A stretch of 64,000 bases of DNA from Symsagittifera roscoffensis. Taxonomy: Eukaryota > Xenacoelomorpha > Acoela > Convolutidae. The notes beneath the pieces are model-generated. The model saw only the letters and a program-made list of their open reading frames with translations, had not been told where the DNA came from and made no database searches. Below are positions 37,311-51,645 of this stretch, one piece after another (within the stretch, counting starts at the first letter, position 1; the number at the start of each line of letters is the position of its first letter). Position numbers and translations under genes: made by a program. The DNA lies in the NCBI RefSeq assembly GCF_963678635.1, contig NC_087067.1:35045966-35109965 (forward strand), written 5' to 3'.

Positions 37311-40300
37311 AAAAGTGTTTTTAAGTGTGCCGATATACATTAAATCCGATTGAAAACAATTTACCGAGAGTTTTCAAAAACATTCGACTCTGAACAAAAC
37401 AAACAACATCAAAAAGTTTTATGCAACAAATTCGTATACTTCCGAATGCAACAAAAAAAAACAATTCGCAGTAAGAATTGAAACAATTGTTCGGAAAGCC
37501 TATTCTCTCAATACATCTGACCACTAAAATGGGAAAATGACAGAAATTCTAATGATGACCATTGAAACAAAATGCATTAAAAGAATAAAGCATTACATCA
37601 ATCATCAATCGGAGAAACCGATATAGGTTTTTTGGAAATTAGTAGACAAAATAAAACAAGCTAGAGGAAACAAAAAATATAAAAGTACAATACGTAAATA
37701 ATGTACAGGAAACAGCATCACAAATAAATATTATTCAAGACTAGGACAACGAAATAGCACAAAAAATTACTCAAATCCTGAACATCTATGAGAGAACCCG
37801 AAAATTAAAAGGAAACAACCATGGTTTAAATATTGAAGCAGATACGGCAATAGCATTGCTGAATGCAGACAAAAACAACAAGAGAAATCAAATAAACCAA
37901 AAAAAAACAAAAGAAACATATATATTTTTCTACCAATACATGAAAAAAGTTCGGAGTTTACCAAAGAAAACCATTCAAATTCAAAATAGCTCAGGTATAC
38001 AACTCCTAAATAGCTATAGTAATGATAGAGCACAATTCTCTTGTTTCCAGATAGACAATATTCACATAACTGTTAACAAAACCGATATTACAGGTCCAAT
38101 AGTCAGAACAATCAGTACAGAATAAATTACTCTAGATCAAAATCCAATGGAAGTAACTGCTCAAATCATAAGAAAAAACGGCCATATTTAAACCCTCAAA
38201 GTAGATACTATTCCAATGATCAATCAAGGAAACTTTTCAAACATTCACAATGGAAAATAGTCGAATAATCGTAATAGAAAGTACTCTAACAGTAAATCAC
38301 AAAACTATTCAAACAACAGTTCGTATAAAAAAAATTATTAAAATAGATCACTTGATACTACTAAAAAAAAGAAAAAACAACTACCAAAACAGATTAAGAA
38401 ACTATTCTCAGTTATCATACCAAAACAACTCAAAATATTCAAATCGATAAAAAAAATCAAAACTACAAAAGTAGTACAACAAAAAATCAACGACAGCTCT
38501 ATCATGTACAATCTACAAATGAAACAATTCCCGAGCCTCCAGGTATTGATAACATGGAAACCTCAAGAAACAACTAAGTCAATTAAACTGTGAAAGCAAA
38601 TTAGTTATTATTAAGTTAGAATTAGAACATGGATACAAAACTCCAATTGATACAAGTTTTTATCAAAATGACAATCCTAATTCAAAATTTCACGAATCAA
38701 AAACAGATCATGAAAACAACATACAAACACCCTTCATTTAATCGAAAACCACTCAAATGTGAAAAACATTTACCAAAATACACAAAACAAAGTATCCCCA
38801 CCAATAGAAAAAGCTTGGACAATACTACTTCTTTTAAAAAGTCATAAAACCCAAAAATTTCAACCAACAAGGAACAAATTAAATTATTCTAAAACCCTTT
38901 GAACAAATATTCCACATAACAGAATTTAAACATAATTTAGTTGAAACACCATTCATTACAAAACATATCCCAACCATTAACATTTTAAACAGCAATTTAC
39001 CAATCAAAAACAAATATACAAAACCAAATAATAAATCTATGACATTTTTCAAGGAGTAAATAAACAACCACCATTTTTTTTCAACTTGGATCCTAAATAT
39101 ATTCAATAAATGAAACATTCAAACTCAATAACAGGGCATGCATATGATTTGTTCATCAATACACTAAGGATCAAATTAAAGAAAAACGGTTAATGTCTGA
39201 CCTTGAACTCAAACCCATTCATAAATTTTTTTGAGTATTATTTTATCTATAAAAGACGCTAAAAACACAGAAACAGACAGCACTACATGAAAATAATAAT
39301 TTGCTTTCAAAATTTGGACTCCTTTCGGGATTAGTAGAATATTGCGAAACAAATGCAACCTTATAATCTACACAAGAAAAAGCATACAGAGTAACGATAT
39401 CTCAAAACCACTAGATATTTGTCAATCATCCATCCTTATAGAAGAAATATCTATTAAAAATATTACCAATGACTCAAATTAAAACACAAATTTTTTTTTA
39501 CAAAATCCCTTATTTTAAGCAATCTTTTCAAATTTCAAAAAACACAGATGAACAAAAATATATCTTGACAGTCTTTAATGTTCAACATTCTCAAGTTAAT
39601 CAGCAAGAATTTGAACAAATAGCAGTTTAATATGCGAACACCCAAGATTTCTGCTACATCAAAAAATGATGTTGGAAAAATGAAATCACTTCTAACCTAT
39701 TCATCAAACCCGACGCAGTTTTCAAAAAACAACGCACAAGTAAAACTCCAATACACATACAGGACAAAGTAAACAGACTTTAAAGCAATCTTGAAAACGC
39801 GAAATTATCTCACCAGTAAGCAAAGAACATCAACCCAAAGGAAATACATTTATAAATCCAGTAATTAATCTCGCCAAAAGAGAATCGCTTAAAACAGTTT
39901 TAGACGCACAATAGCTAAACTTTCCAATTGATTAATCAAAATGCAATTGGCCCATAGAACTGATACGGGTCATACTCGCAAAAATTTAATGGACACTATT
40001 ATACCACCGCAAATAAAAACAGTGCATAAAATCAGATACCTCTAGATGAACAGTCACGTCGCTTGACACAATTGTTATTGGAAACCAACAGTAGGAATTC
40101 ATTAGCCAATTTTATGATAAATCTATAGGACCAGCAAATTTTCTGCACTTACCAGTACTAATCTAAGCAAAAATGTCAATAAAACATAGACAATGCTTTA
40201 ATACAATCACAAACAAAAAATGAAAGGTTCGAATCTGTAGATAATTGCCAACAAATCTGATTAAAAGAAAATATGATAGCAGCCCCGGATGAATCGCATT

Positions 40301-41265
40301 TTCTCCTAAATCGTGTAAAATTCTTTGAACATATTATCAAAGGGGCCATAAAACCGCCCTTGAAATAACAAATAGATACAATTTTGAAACTCCAACCAGT
40401 ATCGAAAGACAAAAATCAAAGAACGTTTTGGAATGCTAAGCTTTCTAAGTAAATAAGTTTAAATAATGCAATTATATCTCACACCATTCTTTAACATTCT
40501 AGGACAACAAAACAATTTTGAGTGGACTTTAAACATTAAAAACGCTTCGATTAAATCAAAACCTTTTAAAGCTTCGATTAAATCAAAACTAGGCATTTTA
40601 CGCTATGTGCGGTGATTCCAACTTTGGAACTGGCGCAGTTCTTTTGCAATTACCCCAAGGCACCAACAAAATGAGGCTAATATCAGTAAATTCAAGATTT
40701 TTTTTAACAACAGATTTAAGAATCTCCGCACTCATGAGAGAGGATACAACCATCATATATATATAAATATATTTACAAAATAAAAACTCCTAATTCTTGG
40801 ATCAAAATATCCAACATTTTTCCTTACAGATCATAAACTCATAATTTTCTTCCTTACACAAAAACCTAATTCTAACCATAGAGTAAAGAGAATTCAACTA
40901 ATTTTACTGAAATTGATAAACCTACATATATAGTTTGGACAGCAGACAAAAACCAAGCTTTACCAGATACACTTAGTCCAAAAACAGCCCCCGAATTACT
41001 TGCACGAAAACCAAACGTTGAAATACCAAAAAATATAAAACTGTTTCTCGCAAAAGACGAATCAACACATTGAATAGGAAGTAAACAAATACTCAGTCAA
41101 AATTGACTCTGATACTAGACAGATAAATACTTCAGAACTTTTTATACAAAAGAACATATAATATCAGAAAATAAAGCATATTCAAATTTCAATCAAAAAT
41201 TCTATTTTCCAAAAGCACCAATTTGTACAAAAAGTGGTTTGTAATGACTGTATCACAAACCAACT
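37311..41265 (+). mobile_element. Array fragment 4
   Basis: Runs from a capsid-like gag (about 37320-37620; FAVRIETIV-like residues in mixed frames), through the Asn/Ser-rich part, EPPGIDNMET (about 38535), LELEHGYKTPI (38620), reverse transcriptase (about 40030) and RNase H (GAVLLQLPQGTNK near 40632) to the connection region. Offsets from fragment 3 are about 4.13 kb. The following unit begins at the same internal gag point as this one. Confidence 0.75.
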
Positions 41266-44200
41266 AAGCAGCCCAAAAAGTGTTTTCAAGTTTGCCCATA
41301 GGCATTAAATCCGATTGGAAACAATTTACCGGGAATTTTCAAAAACATTCGACTCTGAACGAAACAAACAACATCGAAACGTTTTATGCAACAAATTCGT
41401 AGACTTCCGAATGAAACAAAAAAAAACAATTCGCAGTAAGAATTGAAACAATTGTTCGGAAAGCCTATTCTCTCAATACGTCTGACCACTAAATCAATCA
41501 TCAATCGGAGAAACCGATATAGGTTTTTTGGAAACTAGTAGACAAATTAAAACAAGCTGATATCAAAACGAAACTAGAGGAAACAAAAAATATAAAAGTA
41601 CAATACGTAAATAATGTACAGGAAACAGCATCACAAATAAATATTATTCAAGACTAGGACAACGAAATAGCACAAACAATTACTCAAATCCTGAACATCT
41701 ATGAGAGAACCCGAAAATTAAAAGGAAACAACCATGGTTTAAATATTGAAGCAGATACGGCAATAGCATTGCTGAATGCAGACAAAAACAACAAGATAAT
41801 TCAAATAAACCAAAAACAAACAAAAGAAACATAAAAGTTTTTCTACCAATACATGAAAAAAGTTCGGAGTTTACCAAAGAAAACCATTCAAAATCAAAAT
41901 AGCTCAGGTAAACAACTCCTAAATAGCTATAGTAATGATAGAGCACAATTCCCTTGTTTTAAAAAATTTTGCGAAAGACCACCAGATAGACAATATTCAC
42001 ATGACTGTTAACAAAACCGATATTACAGGTCCAATAGTCAGAACAATCAGTACAGAATAAATTACTCTAGATCAAAATCCAATGGAAGCAACTGCTCAAA
42101 TTAAAAAAAAACGCCCATATTCAAACCCTCAAAGTAGATACTATTCCAATGATCAATCAAGAAAACTTTTCAAACAACCACAATGGAAAATAGTCGAATA
42201 ATCGTAATAGAAACTACTCTAACAGTAAATCACAAAACTATTCAAACAACAGATCGTATAAAAACAATTATTAAAATAGATCACTTGATACTACTAAAAA
42301 AAAAAAAACTACCAAAACAGATTAAGAAGCTATTCTCAGTTATCATACCAAAACAACTCAAAATATTCAAATGGACAAAACAAAACTAAAAAAGTAGTAC
42401 AACAATAAAACAACGACAGTTCTATCTTGTACAATCTACAAATGAAAAATTTCCCGAGCCTCCAGATATTGATAACACGGAAACCTCAAGATACAACTAA
42501 GTCAATTACTCTGTGAAAGAAAATTAGTTATTAAAATGTTAGAATTAGAACATGAATAAAAAAACTCCAATTGATACAAATTTTTATCAAAATGACAATC
42601 CTAATTCAAAATTTCACGAATCAAAAACAGATCATGAAAACAACATACAAACACCCTTCATATGGAAAACCACTCAAATGTGAAAAACATTTATCAAAAT
42701 ACACAAACCAATATCCCCACCTATAGAAAAAGCTTGGACAATACCACTTCTTTTAAAAAGTCATAAAACCCAAACAATTCAGCCAACAAGTAACAAAGTA
42801 AATTATTCTAAAACCCTTTAAACAAGTATTCCACATAGCAGAATTTAAACATAATTTAGTTGAAACACCATTGCTTACAAAACATATCCCAATCATTAAC
42901 ATTTAAACAGCAATTTACCAAACAAAACCAAATAATAAATCTATGACATTTTTCAAGGAATAAATGAAAAGCCACCATTTTTTTCCAACTTGTATCTTGC
43001 ATATATTCAAAAAATGAAACATTCAAAACCAATAACAGGGCATGCATATGATTTGTTCATCAATACACTAAGGATCAAATTAAAGAAAAACTGTTAATGT
43101 CTGACCTTGAATTCAAACCCATTCATAAATGTTTTTGAGTATTATTTTATCTATAAAAGACGCTAAAAACACAGAAACAGACAGCACTACATAAAAATAA
43201 TAATTTGCTTTCAAAATTTGGACTCCTTTCGGGATTAGTAGAATATTGCGAATCAAATGCAACCTTATAATCTACACAAGAAAAAGCATACAGAGTAACG
43301 ATATCTCAAAACCACTAGATATTTGTCAATCATCCATCCTTAATGAAGAAATATCTATTAAAAATATTACCAATGACTCAAATTAAAACACGAATTTTTT
43401 TTTACAAAATCCCTTATTTTAAGCGATCTTTTCAAATTTCAAAAAACACAGATGAACAAAAATATATCTTGACAGTTTTAAAAAATGATGTTGGAAAAAT
43501 GAAATCACTTCTAACCTATTCATCAAATCCGACACAGTTTTCAAAAAACAACGCACAAGTAAAACTCCAATACACATACAGGACAAAGTAAACAGACTTT
43601 ATAACAATCTTGAAAACGCAAAATTATCTCACCAGTAAGCAAAGAACATCAACCCAAAGGAAATACATTTATAAATCCAGTAATTAATCTCGCCAAAAGA
43701 GAATCGCTTAAAACAGTTTTAGACGCACAATAGCTAAACTTTCCAATTGATTAATCAAAATGCAATTGGCCCATAGAACTGATACGGGTCATACTCGCAA
43801 AAATAAAATTTAATGGACACTATTATACCACCGCAAATAAAAACAGTGCATAAAATCAGATACCTCTAGATGAACAGTCACGTCGCTTGACACAATTGTT
43901 ATTGGAAACCAACAGTAAGAATTCATTAGCCAATTTTATGATAAATCTATAGGACCAGCAAATTTTCTGCACTTACCAGTACTAATCTAAGCAAAAATGT
44001 CAATAAAACATAGACAATGCTTTAATACAATCACAAACAAAAAATGAAAGGTTCGAATCTGTAGATAATTGCCAACAAATCTGATTAAAAGAAAATATGA
44101 TAGCAGCCCCGGATGAATCGCATTTTTTCCTAAATCGTGTAAAATTCTTTGAACATATTATCGAAGGGGCCATAAAAACGCCCTTGAAATAACAAATAGA

Positions 44201-45060
44201 TGCAATTTTGAAACTCCAACCAGTCTCGAAAGACAAAAATCCAAGAACTCTTTGGAATGCTAAGCTTTCTAAGTGAAAAAGTTTTTATAATGCAATTATA
44301 TCTCAGACCATTCTTTAACATTCTTGGACAACAAAACAATTTTGAGTGGACTTTAAACATCAAAAATGCTTCGATTAAATCAAAACCCTTCTCACGGAAC
44401 AAATTTCCAAAACAATTCCAGACTCAAACTAGGCATTTTACGCTATGTGCGGTGATTCGAACTTTAGAACTGGCGCAGTTCTTTTGCTATTACCCCAAGG
44501 CACCAACAAAATGAGGCTAATATCAGTAAATTCAAAATTTTTTCACAAGCAGATTTAAGAATCTCCGCACTCATGAGAGGGGGTACAACCATCATATATA
44601 TATACATATATACATTTACAAAATAAAAACTCCTAATTCTTGGATCAAAATATCCAACATTTTTCTTACAGATCATAAACTCATAATTTTCTTCCTTACA
44701 CAAAAACCTAATTCTAACCATAGAGTAAAGAGAATTCAACTAATTTTACTGAAATTGATAAGCCAGCAGTTTGGACAGCAGACAGAAACCACGCTTTACC
44801 AGATACACTCAGTCCAAATACAGCCCCCGAACTACTTAGACGAAAACCAACCGTTGAAATACCAAAAAATATAAAACTGTTTCTCACAAAAGACGAATCA
44901 ACACATTGACTAGGAAGTAAACAAATACTCAGTCAAAACTGACTCTGATACTAGACAGATCAATACTTCAGAACTTTTTATACAAAAGAACATATAATAT
45001 CAGAAAATAAAACATATTCAAATTTCAATCAAAATCTCTATTTTTAAAAAGCACCAATTT
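41266..45060 (+). mobile_element. Array fragment 5
   Basis: Same order and same start point as fragment 4 with offsets of about 3.8-3.9 kb. The connection region reads VWTADRNHALPDTLSPNTA near 44770, the best preserved copy of this part in the array. RNase H landmark near 44472. It breaks at about 45060, where AAGTGTGCCGATA joins directly to mid-gag sequence. Confidence 0.75.
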
Positions 45061-46805
45061 TAAGTGTGCCGATAGCATCACAAATAAATATTATTCAAGA
45101 CTAGGACAACGAAATAGCACAAACAATTACTCAAATCTTGAACATCTATGAGAGAACCCGAAAATTAAAAGGAAACAACCATGGTTTAAATATTGAAGCA
45201 GATACGGCAATAGCATTGCTGAATGCAGACAAAAACAACAAGTTAATTCGAATATACCAAAAAACCAACAAAAGAAACATATAAATTTTTCTACCAATAC
45301 ATTAAAAACATTCGGAATTTACCAAAAAAAAACATTCAAAATCAAATTAGCTCAGGTAAACAACTCCTAAATAGCTATAGTAAAGATAGAGCACAATTCC
45401 CTTGTTCTAAAAAATTTCGCGAAAGATCACCAGATGGACAAAATTCACATAACTGTTCACAAAACCGATGTAATAGGTTAAATAGTCAGAACAATCAGTA
45501 CAGAATCAATTACTCTGGATCGAAACTCAAGGAAAGTAACTGCTCATTTTATAACAGTAATCGTTCATATTTAAACCCTCGGAATAGATACTATCCCAAT
45601 GATTGATCAAGGAATTCTTCAAACAACCACAAACGAAACTAATCGAAAAATCGTAATAGAAACTATTCTAACAATAGATCATAAGACTATCTATACAACA
45701 GACCGTATTATGTTAATTATAAGAGTTAGATCCCGTGATAATTCTAGAAATAGAAACAACAACTACTAAAATAGATTAAGAAACGTTTCTCAGTCACCAA
45801 ACCGAAACAGTTCAATATACTCAAATAAAAACTACAGAATTAGTACACCAAAACATCAACGACAATTGAATCAAGTACAATCTACAATTGAAATAAAAAT
45901 CGACCCCAAGGTATTGATAACACGGAAACCTCAAAAAACAACTAAAACATATGCACAGTGAAAGCACAGACCATGAAAACGAAACCGAAAGAACATTAAT
46001 TATTAACATGTTGAAATTAGAACATGAATACAAAATTCGAATTGACACGAAACTTTATTAAAATGGCAATCCTAATTCATATTTTTACGATTCAACGTTT
46101 GATCAAGAAAACAAAATTAATTACACCCCTCATATAATCAAAAATCACTCAAAATCATATACCAATAATCACTCAAATTTGAACAACATATACTAAAACA
46201 CAACGAGCGAAGTATCCCTACCTAAAGAAAAAGTTTAGACAAGCCCACTTTTTTTTCAAAGACCAAAAAGCAAAAAATTTCAACCACCAGATTTTGAAGT
46301 AGAATTTTAAATCGCAGAAGCAGAATCAAAAATTAATAATTTTCCTACCTGGAATGAAATTCGCAGTCTACACCCAAAACTTTTAGCTTGTAAAACCTCC
46401 AGTAAACTGACTACTGCACAAGTCAAAAGTGTAACACATAATGGAAAGATTCAATTATCACTTATACCAATTCAAAAAAACGAAAAAAGTTAATTTTACT
46501 AAAACCCTTTTTAAAAATTTGTACAAGTAAATAAACATTCTAAGCAGCAATTTATCAATCAAAGACAAATATACAAAACTCGATAATTCATCTATAACCT
46601 TTTTTCAACGATTAAACAAACAACCCCATTTTTTTTCTAAAATTTATCCTATATAAAATCAAACAAAGAAACATTTAAAACCACTAACAGGTTAAGCATA
46701 TGATTTTTCCATCAACCAAGTTCATCAAAATAACAACAACCAAAACACATTTCAGAACAATTCTTTAATTTTTTTGAATGTCAATTTCATCTATAAAAGA
46801 CGCTG
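45061..46805 (+). mobile_element. Array fragment 6
   Basis: Starts in mid-gag (capsid deleted), then the Asn/Ser-rich part, and continues to the protease-side region with a coding-like stretch FPTWNEIRSLHPKLLACKT at about 46340-46400. Ends near 46805 at a jump back to capsid sequence. About 1.4 kb is repeated almost unchanged in fragment 7 with an offset of about 2131 bp. Confidence 0.7.
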
Positions 46806-48878
46806 AAATTTTCAAGAACTTTCAAAAGTAATCGACTCTGAACGAAACAAACGACATCAAAAATTTTATGCAACAAGGTTTTTAGACTGTTTAATGGAAC
46901 AACCAATTAATTTGCAGTAAGAATCGAAACTCTAGTACAAGAGGCTTTTTCTCTCAATACAAAAGACTAAAAAAACAAAAATGAAAGAAATTATAATGAT
47001 GACTTTAATGACATACAAGAAAATTTTATTGAAAAAAGAAAGAATCACATCAGCCATCAATCCGAGAAACCGATATAGATTTCCGAAAACTAGTAAGATA
47101 GCTGAAACAAACTGAAATCACAATGAAACTAGACGAAACAGAAAATTCAAAACTAAAATACGTAAGTAATGTTCAAAAAACAACTTCACATATATATAGT
47201 TTTCAAGACTCCGACAACGAATTAGCTCCGACTCCGACAACGAAATAATTACTCAAGTCCTGATTACCTATGAGAGAAACCAAAAAATAAAGTCAAACTT
47301 TTTTTACATATATGCTGTAACTTCTGCCGCAGATACGGTTATAGTGATAAAGAATGCAGACAAAAACCAAAAAGATAACTCAAATAGACCACCAAAAAAC
47401 AAAGATTCAATTGAATCTTTCTACCAATACATTAAAAAAATTCGGAATTTACCAAAAAAAAACCATTCAAAATCAAAATAGCTCAGGTAAACAACTCCTA
47501 AATAGCTATAGGAAAGATAGAGCACAATTCCCTTGTTCTAAAAAATTTCGCGAAAGATCACCAGATGGACAAAATTCACATAACTGTTCACAAAACCAAT
47601 TTAATAGGTTAAATAGTCAGAACAATCAGTACAGAATCAATTACTCTGGATCGAAACTCAAGGAAAGTAACTGCTCATTTTATAACAGTAATCGTTCATA
47701 TTTAAACCCTCGGAATAGATACTATCCCAATGATTGATCAAGGAATTCTTCAAACAACCACAAACGAAACTAATCGAAAAATCGTAATAGAAACTATTCT
47801 AACAATAGATCATAAGACTATCTATACAACAGACCGTATTATGCTAATTATAAGAGTTAGATCCCGTGATAATTCTAGAAATAGAAACAACAACTACTAA
47901 AATAGATTAAGAAACGTTTCTCAGTCACCAAACCGAAACAGTTCAATATACTCAAATAAAAACTACAGAATTAATACACCAAAACATCAACGACAATTGA
48001 ATCAAGTACAATCTACAATTGAAATAAAAATCGACCCCAAGGTATTGATAACACGGAAACCTCAAAAAACAACTAAAACATATGCACAGTGAAAGCACAG
48101 ACCATGAAAACGAAAACGAAAGAACATTAATTATTAACATGTTGAAATTAGAACATGAATACAAAATTCGAATTGACACGAAACTTTATTAAAATGGCAA
48201 TCCTAATTCATATTTTCACGATTCAACGTTTGATCAAGAAAACAAAATTAATTACAATCCTCATATAATCAAAAATCACTCAAAATCATATACCAATAAT
48301 CACTCAAATTTGAACAACATATACTAAAACACAACGAGCGAAGTATCCCTACCTAAAGAAAAAGTTTAGACAAGCCCACTTCTTTTCCAAAGACCAAAAA
48401 GCAAAAAATTTCAACCACCAGATTTTGAAGGAGAATTTTAAATCGCAGAAGCAGAATCAAAAATTAATAATTTTTCTACCTGGAATGAAATTCGCAGTCT
48501 ACACCCAAAACTTTTAGCTTCTAAAACCTCCAGTAAACTGACTACTGCACAAGTCAAAAAGGTAACACATTATGGAAAGATTCAATTATCACTTATACCA
48601 ATTCAAAAAAAGGAAAAAAGTTAGTTTTACTAAAACCCTTTTTAAAAAATTTGTACAAGTAAATAAACATTCTAAGCAGCAATTTATCAATCAAAGACAA
48701 ATATACAAAACTCGATAATTCATCTATAACCTTTTTTCAACGATTAAACAAACAACCCCATTTTTTTTCTAAAATTTATCCTATATATAATCAAACAAAG
48801 AAAAATTTAAAACCACTAACAGGACAAGCTATGATTTTTCCATCAACCAAGTTCATCAAAATAACAACAACCAAAACA
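46806..48878 (+). mobile_element. Array fragment 7
   Basis: Capsid-like start (DSERNKRHQKFYATR, about 46827-46871), then a sequence nearly identical to fragment 6 from about 47420 to 48870, including a readable nucleocapsid-like frame at 47354-47737 of 127 codons with RSPDGQNSHNCSQNQF. The identity implies that fragments 6 and 7 arose by a recent local tandem duplication. Confidence 0.75.
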
Positions 48879-49896
48879 CAGAAAAAAAAACGAATAATCG
48901 TAATAAAAATTACTCTAACAGTAGATCACAGAACTATCCAAACAACAGATCGTATAAAATTAATTTTAAAATAGATCCCATGAAATTTTTAAAAGAAAGG
49001 AAACAAAAACTACGAAAACAGATTAAGAAACTATTCTCAGTCATCATACCGACGAAACAACTCACACTAATCAAATCGACAAAATCAAAACTAAAAAAGT
49101 AGTACCTAAAAAAATCAACAACAGTTCAATCAAGTACAATCTACAAAGGAAACAATTCCCGACCCCCCAGGTATTGATAACAAGGAAACCTCAAAAAACA
49201 ACTAAGTCAATTACGCTGTGAAATTACATTAGTTATTAACATGTTAGAATTAGAACTTGAATACAAAACTCCAATTGATACAAATTTTTATCGAAACGAC
49301 AATCATAATTTAAATTTTCACGAATCAAAAAAAAATCAAGAAAACAACATAAAAACATCCTTCATATAATCAAAAATTACTCAAATATAAAAAACATATA
49401 CCAAAGTACAACCAACAGAGTATCCGCACCTATAGAAAAAGCTTGGACAAAACCACTTCTTTTGAAAAGCCCAAAACTTGAAAAATTTCCAACCAACAAT
49501 GAAACAAGCTGAATTATCCTAAAACCCTTTAAGCAAATATTCCACTTAACAGACTTTAAACACAATTTAGTTGAAACACCATTTATTACTAAATAGATCC
49601 CAACCATTAACAATCTAAACAGCAATTTACCGATCAAAGACAAATTTACAAAAGACAATAATACATCTATAACTTTTTTTCAACAATTAAACAACAGCCC
49701 CCAATTTTTTTCTAAAATTTATCCTATAAATAATCAAGAAAAGAATTTTTTAAAACCACTAACAGGGCAAGCATATGAATTTTTCATCAAACAAGTTCAT
49801 CCAAATAACAACAACCAAAATACAGAAAAAATGTATCTGTCTGACCTTGATTTCAGAACGATTCATTAATTTTTTTGAGTATCAATTTCATCTATC
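48879..49896 (+). mobile_element. Array fragment 8
   Basis: Starts in the Asn/Ser-rich gag part, has the TIPDPPGIDN-type landmark (about 49155-49185, decayed) and the LELEYKTPIDTNFY landmark at about 49250. Ends at about 49896 where capsid sequence of the next fragment follows. Confidence 0.6.
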
Positions 49897-50462
49897 AAAG
49901 TTTTCAAGGTTTTTCAAAAGTAATCGACTCTTACCGAAAAAATCAACATCACAGAAATTTATGCAACAAAGTTTTTAGACTTTTTAATGAAACAAGCAAT
50001 TAATTTGCAGTAAGAATCGAAACTCTAGTACAAAAAGCTTTTTATTTCATTACAAACGACTTAAAAAACAAAAATGAAAGACACTCTAATAATGACTTTA
50101 ACGACACAAAAAAAAACTTATTGAAAAAAGAGAGCATCACATCAGCCATAAGTCCGAGAAACCGATATAAATTTTCAAAAACTAGTAAGATAGTTGAAAC
50201 AAACTGAAATCACAATGAAACTAGAGGAAACAGAAAATTCAAAACTACAATACGTAAATAATGTTCAAAAAAACAACTTCACATATAAATAGTATTCAAG
50301 ACTCCGACAACGAATTAGCTCCGACTCCGACAACGAAATAATTACTCAAGTCCTGATTATCCATGACAGAAACCAAAAATTAAAGGCAACTTTTTTTTTA
50401 CATATATGGTGTAACTTTTGCCGCAGATACGGTTGAAATGATAATGTATGCAGACAAAAACA
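49897..50462 (+). mobile_element. Array fragment 9
   Basis: Only capsid and the following gag part up to a GCAGACAAAAACAAAA string, then a switch to downstream sequence. Landmarks are TTTATGCAACAAAG and ACTCCGACAACGAATTAGC, the second duplicated in tandem. Confidence 0.6.
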
Positions 50463-50904
50463 AAAGCCCAGAAAACCACAAATTTTCAAATCAACAACGG
50501 AACAAATTAAATTATCCTAAAACTCTTTAAACAAATTTTCCATATAACAGAACTTAAAGACAATGTAGTTGAAATACCATTTATTACCAAATATATCCCA
50601 ACCATTAACAATCTAAACAGCAATTTACCGATCAAAGACATATATACAAAACCCAATAAAACATGTATAACCTTTTTTCAACGATTAAACCAACAACCTC
50701 CGTTTTTTTCTGAAACTTATACTATATATAATCAACGAAAAAAAAAACATTTGAATCCACTAACAGGACTAATATATGATTTTTTCATCAACCAAGCTCA
50801 TCAAAATAACAACAACTAAAAAACAGAAAACTGTATTTGTCCGACCCTGAATTCAGAACGATTCTTCAATTTTTCGAGTAATAATTTTAACTATAAAAGA
50901 TGCT
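50463..50904 (+). mobile_element. Array fragment 10
   Basis: A short piece matching the region after LELEHGYKTPI in other copies (TTACCGATCAAAGACATATATAC and the following Pro/Thr region). Ends where a capsid-like piece begins. Confidence 0.55.
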
Positions 50905-51645
50905 GAAATTTTTACAAATTTTCCAAAATAACTGACTCTGAACGAAACAAACAACATCAAAAAATTTAATGCAACAAAATTTTTAGACTTTTTTTATGAA
51001 ACAACCAAACAATATGCAGTAAGGATCAAAACTCTTTTACGAAAAATTTTTTCTCTCACTACAAAAATACAAAAATGACAGATAATGAGTTTAACGACAC
51101 CGATAAAGATTTCCGAAAACTAGAAGAAAAATTAGAACAAGCTGAAATCACAATGAAAGTAGAGAAAGAAGAAGCAGAAAAGTTAAAACTACAAAAGGTA
51201 AATAATGTTCAAAAACAACTTCACATATGAATAGTATTCATGACTCCGACAACGAATTAGCACAAATAATTACTCAAATCCTGATTATCTATGAGAGAAA
51301 CCAAAATTTAAAGGCGAACTTTTATTAAAAAATGGTGAAACTTTTGCCACAGATACGGACATAGTGTTAATGAATACAGACAAAAACAAAAGGATAACTC
51401 AAATAGACGACCAAAATACAAAAACTCAAAAGAATTTTTCTAGCAATACATGAAAAAAGACCAAAATTTACAACGGAAAAACATTCAAAGTATTAGTAGC
51501 TCAGGAAAAAAATCCTTATTAGCTAAACTAATGATGGGTCACAAAATCCACTCATTCTAATAAATTTTGCGGAACATCAACAGATAGAAAAATTCACATA
51601 GCTGTTCACAAAACCGATATAATAGGTCAAATAGTCAGAACAACC
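50905..51645 (+). mobile_element. Array fragment 11
   Basis: Capsid-like start (ACTGACTCTGAACGAAACAAAC), then the gag middle and the Asn/Ser-rich part, ending inside the AATAGTCAGAACAA landmark at about 51640. This is the downstream edge of the array. Confidence 0.6.
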
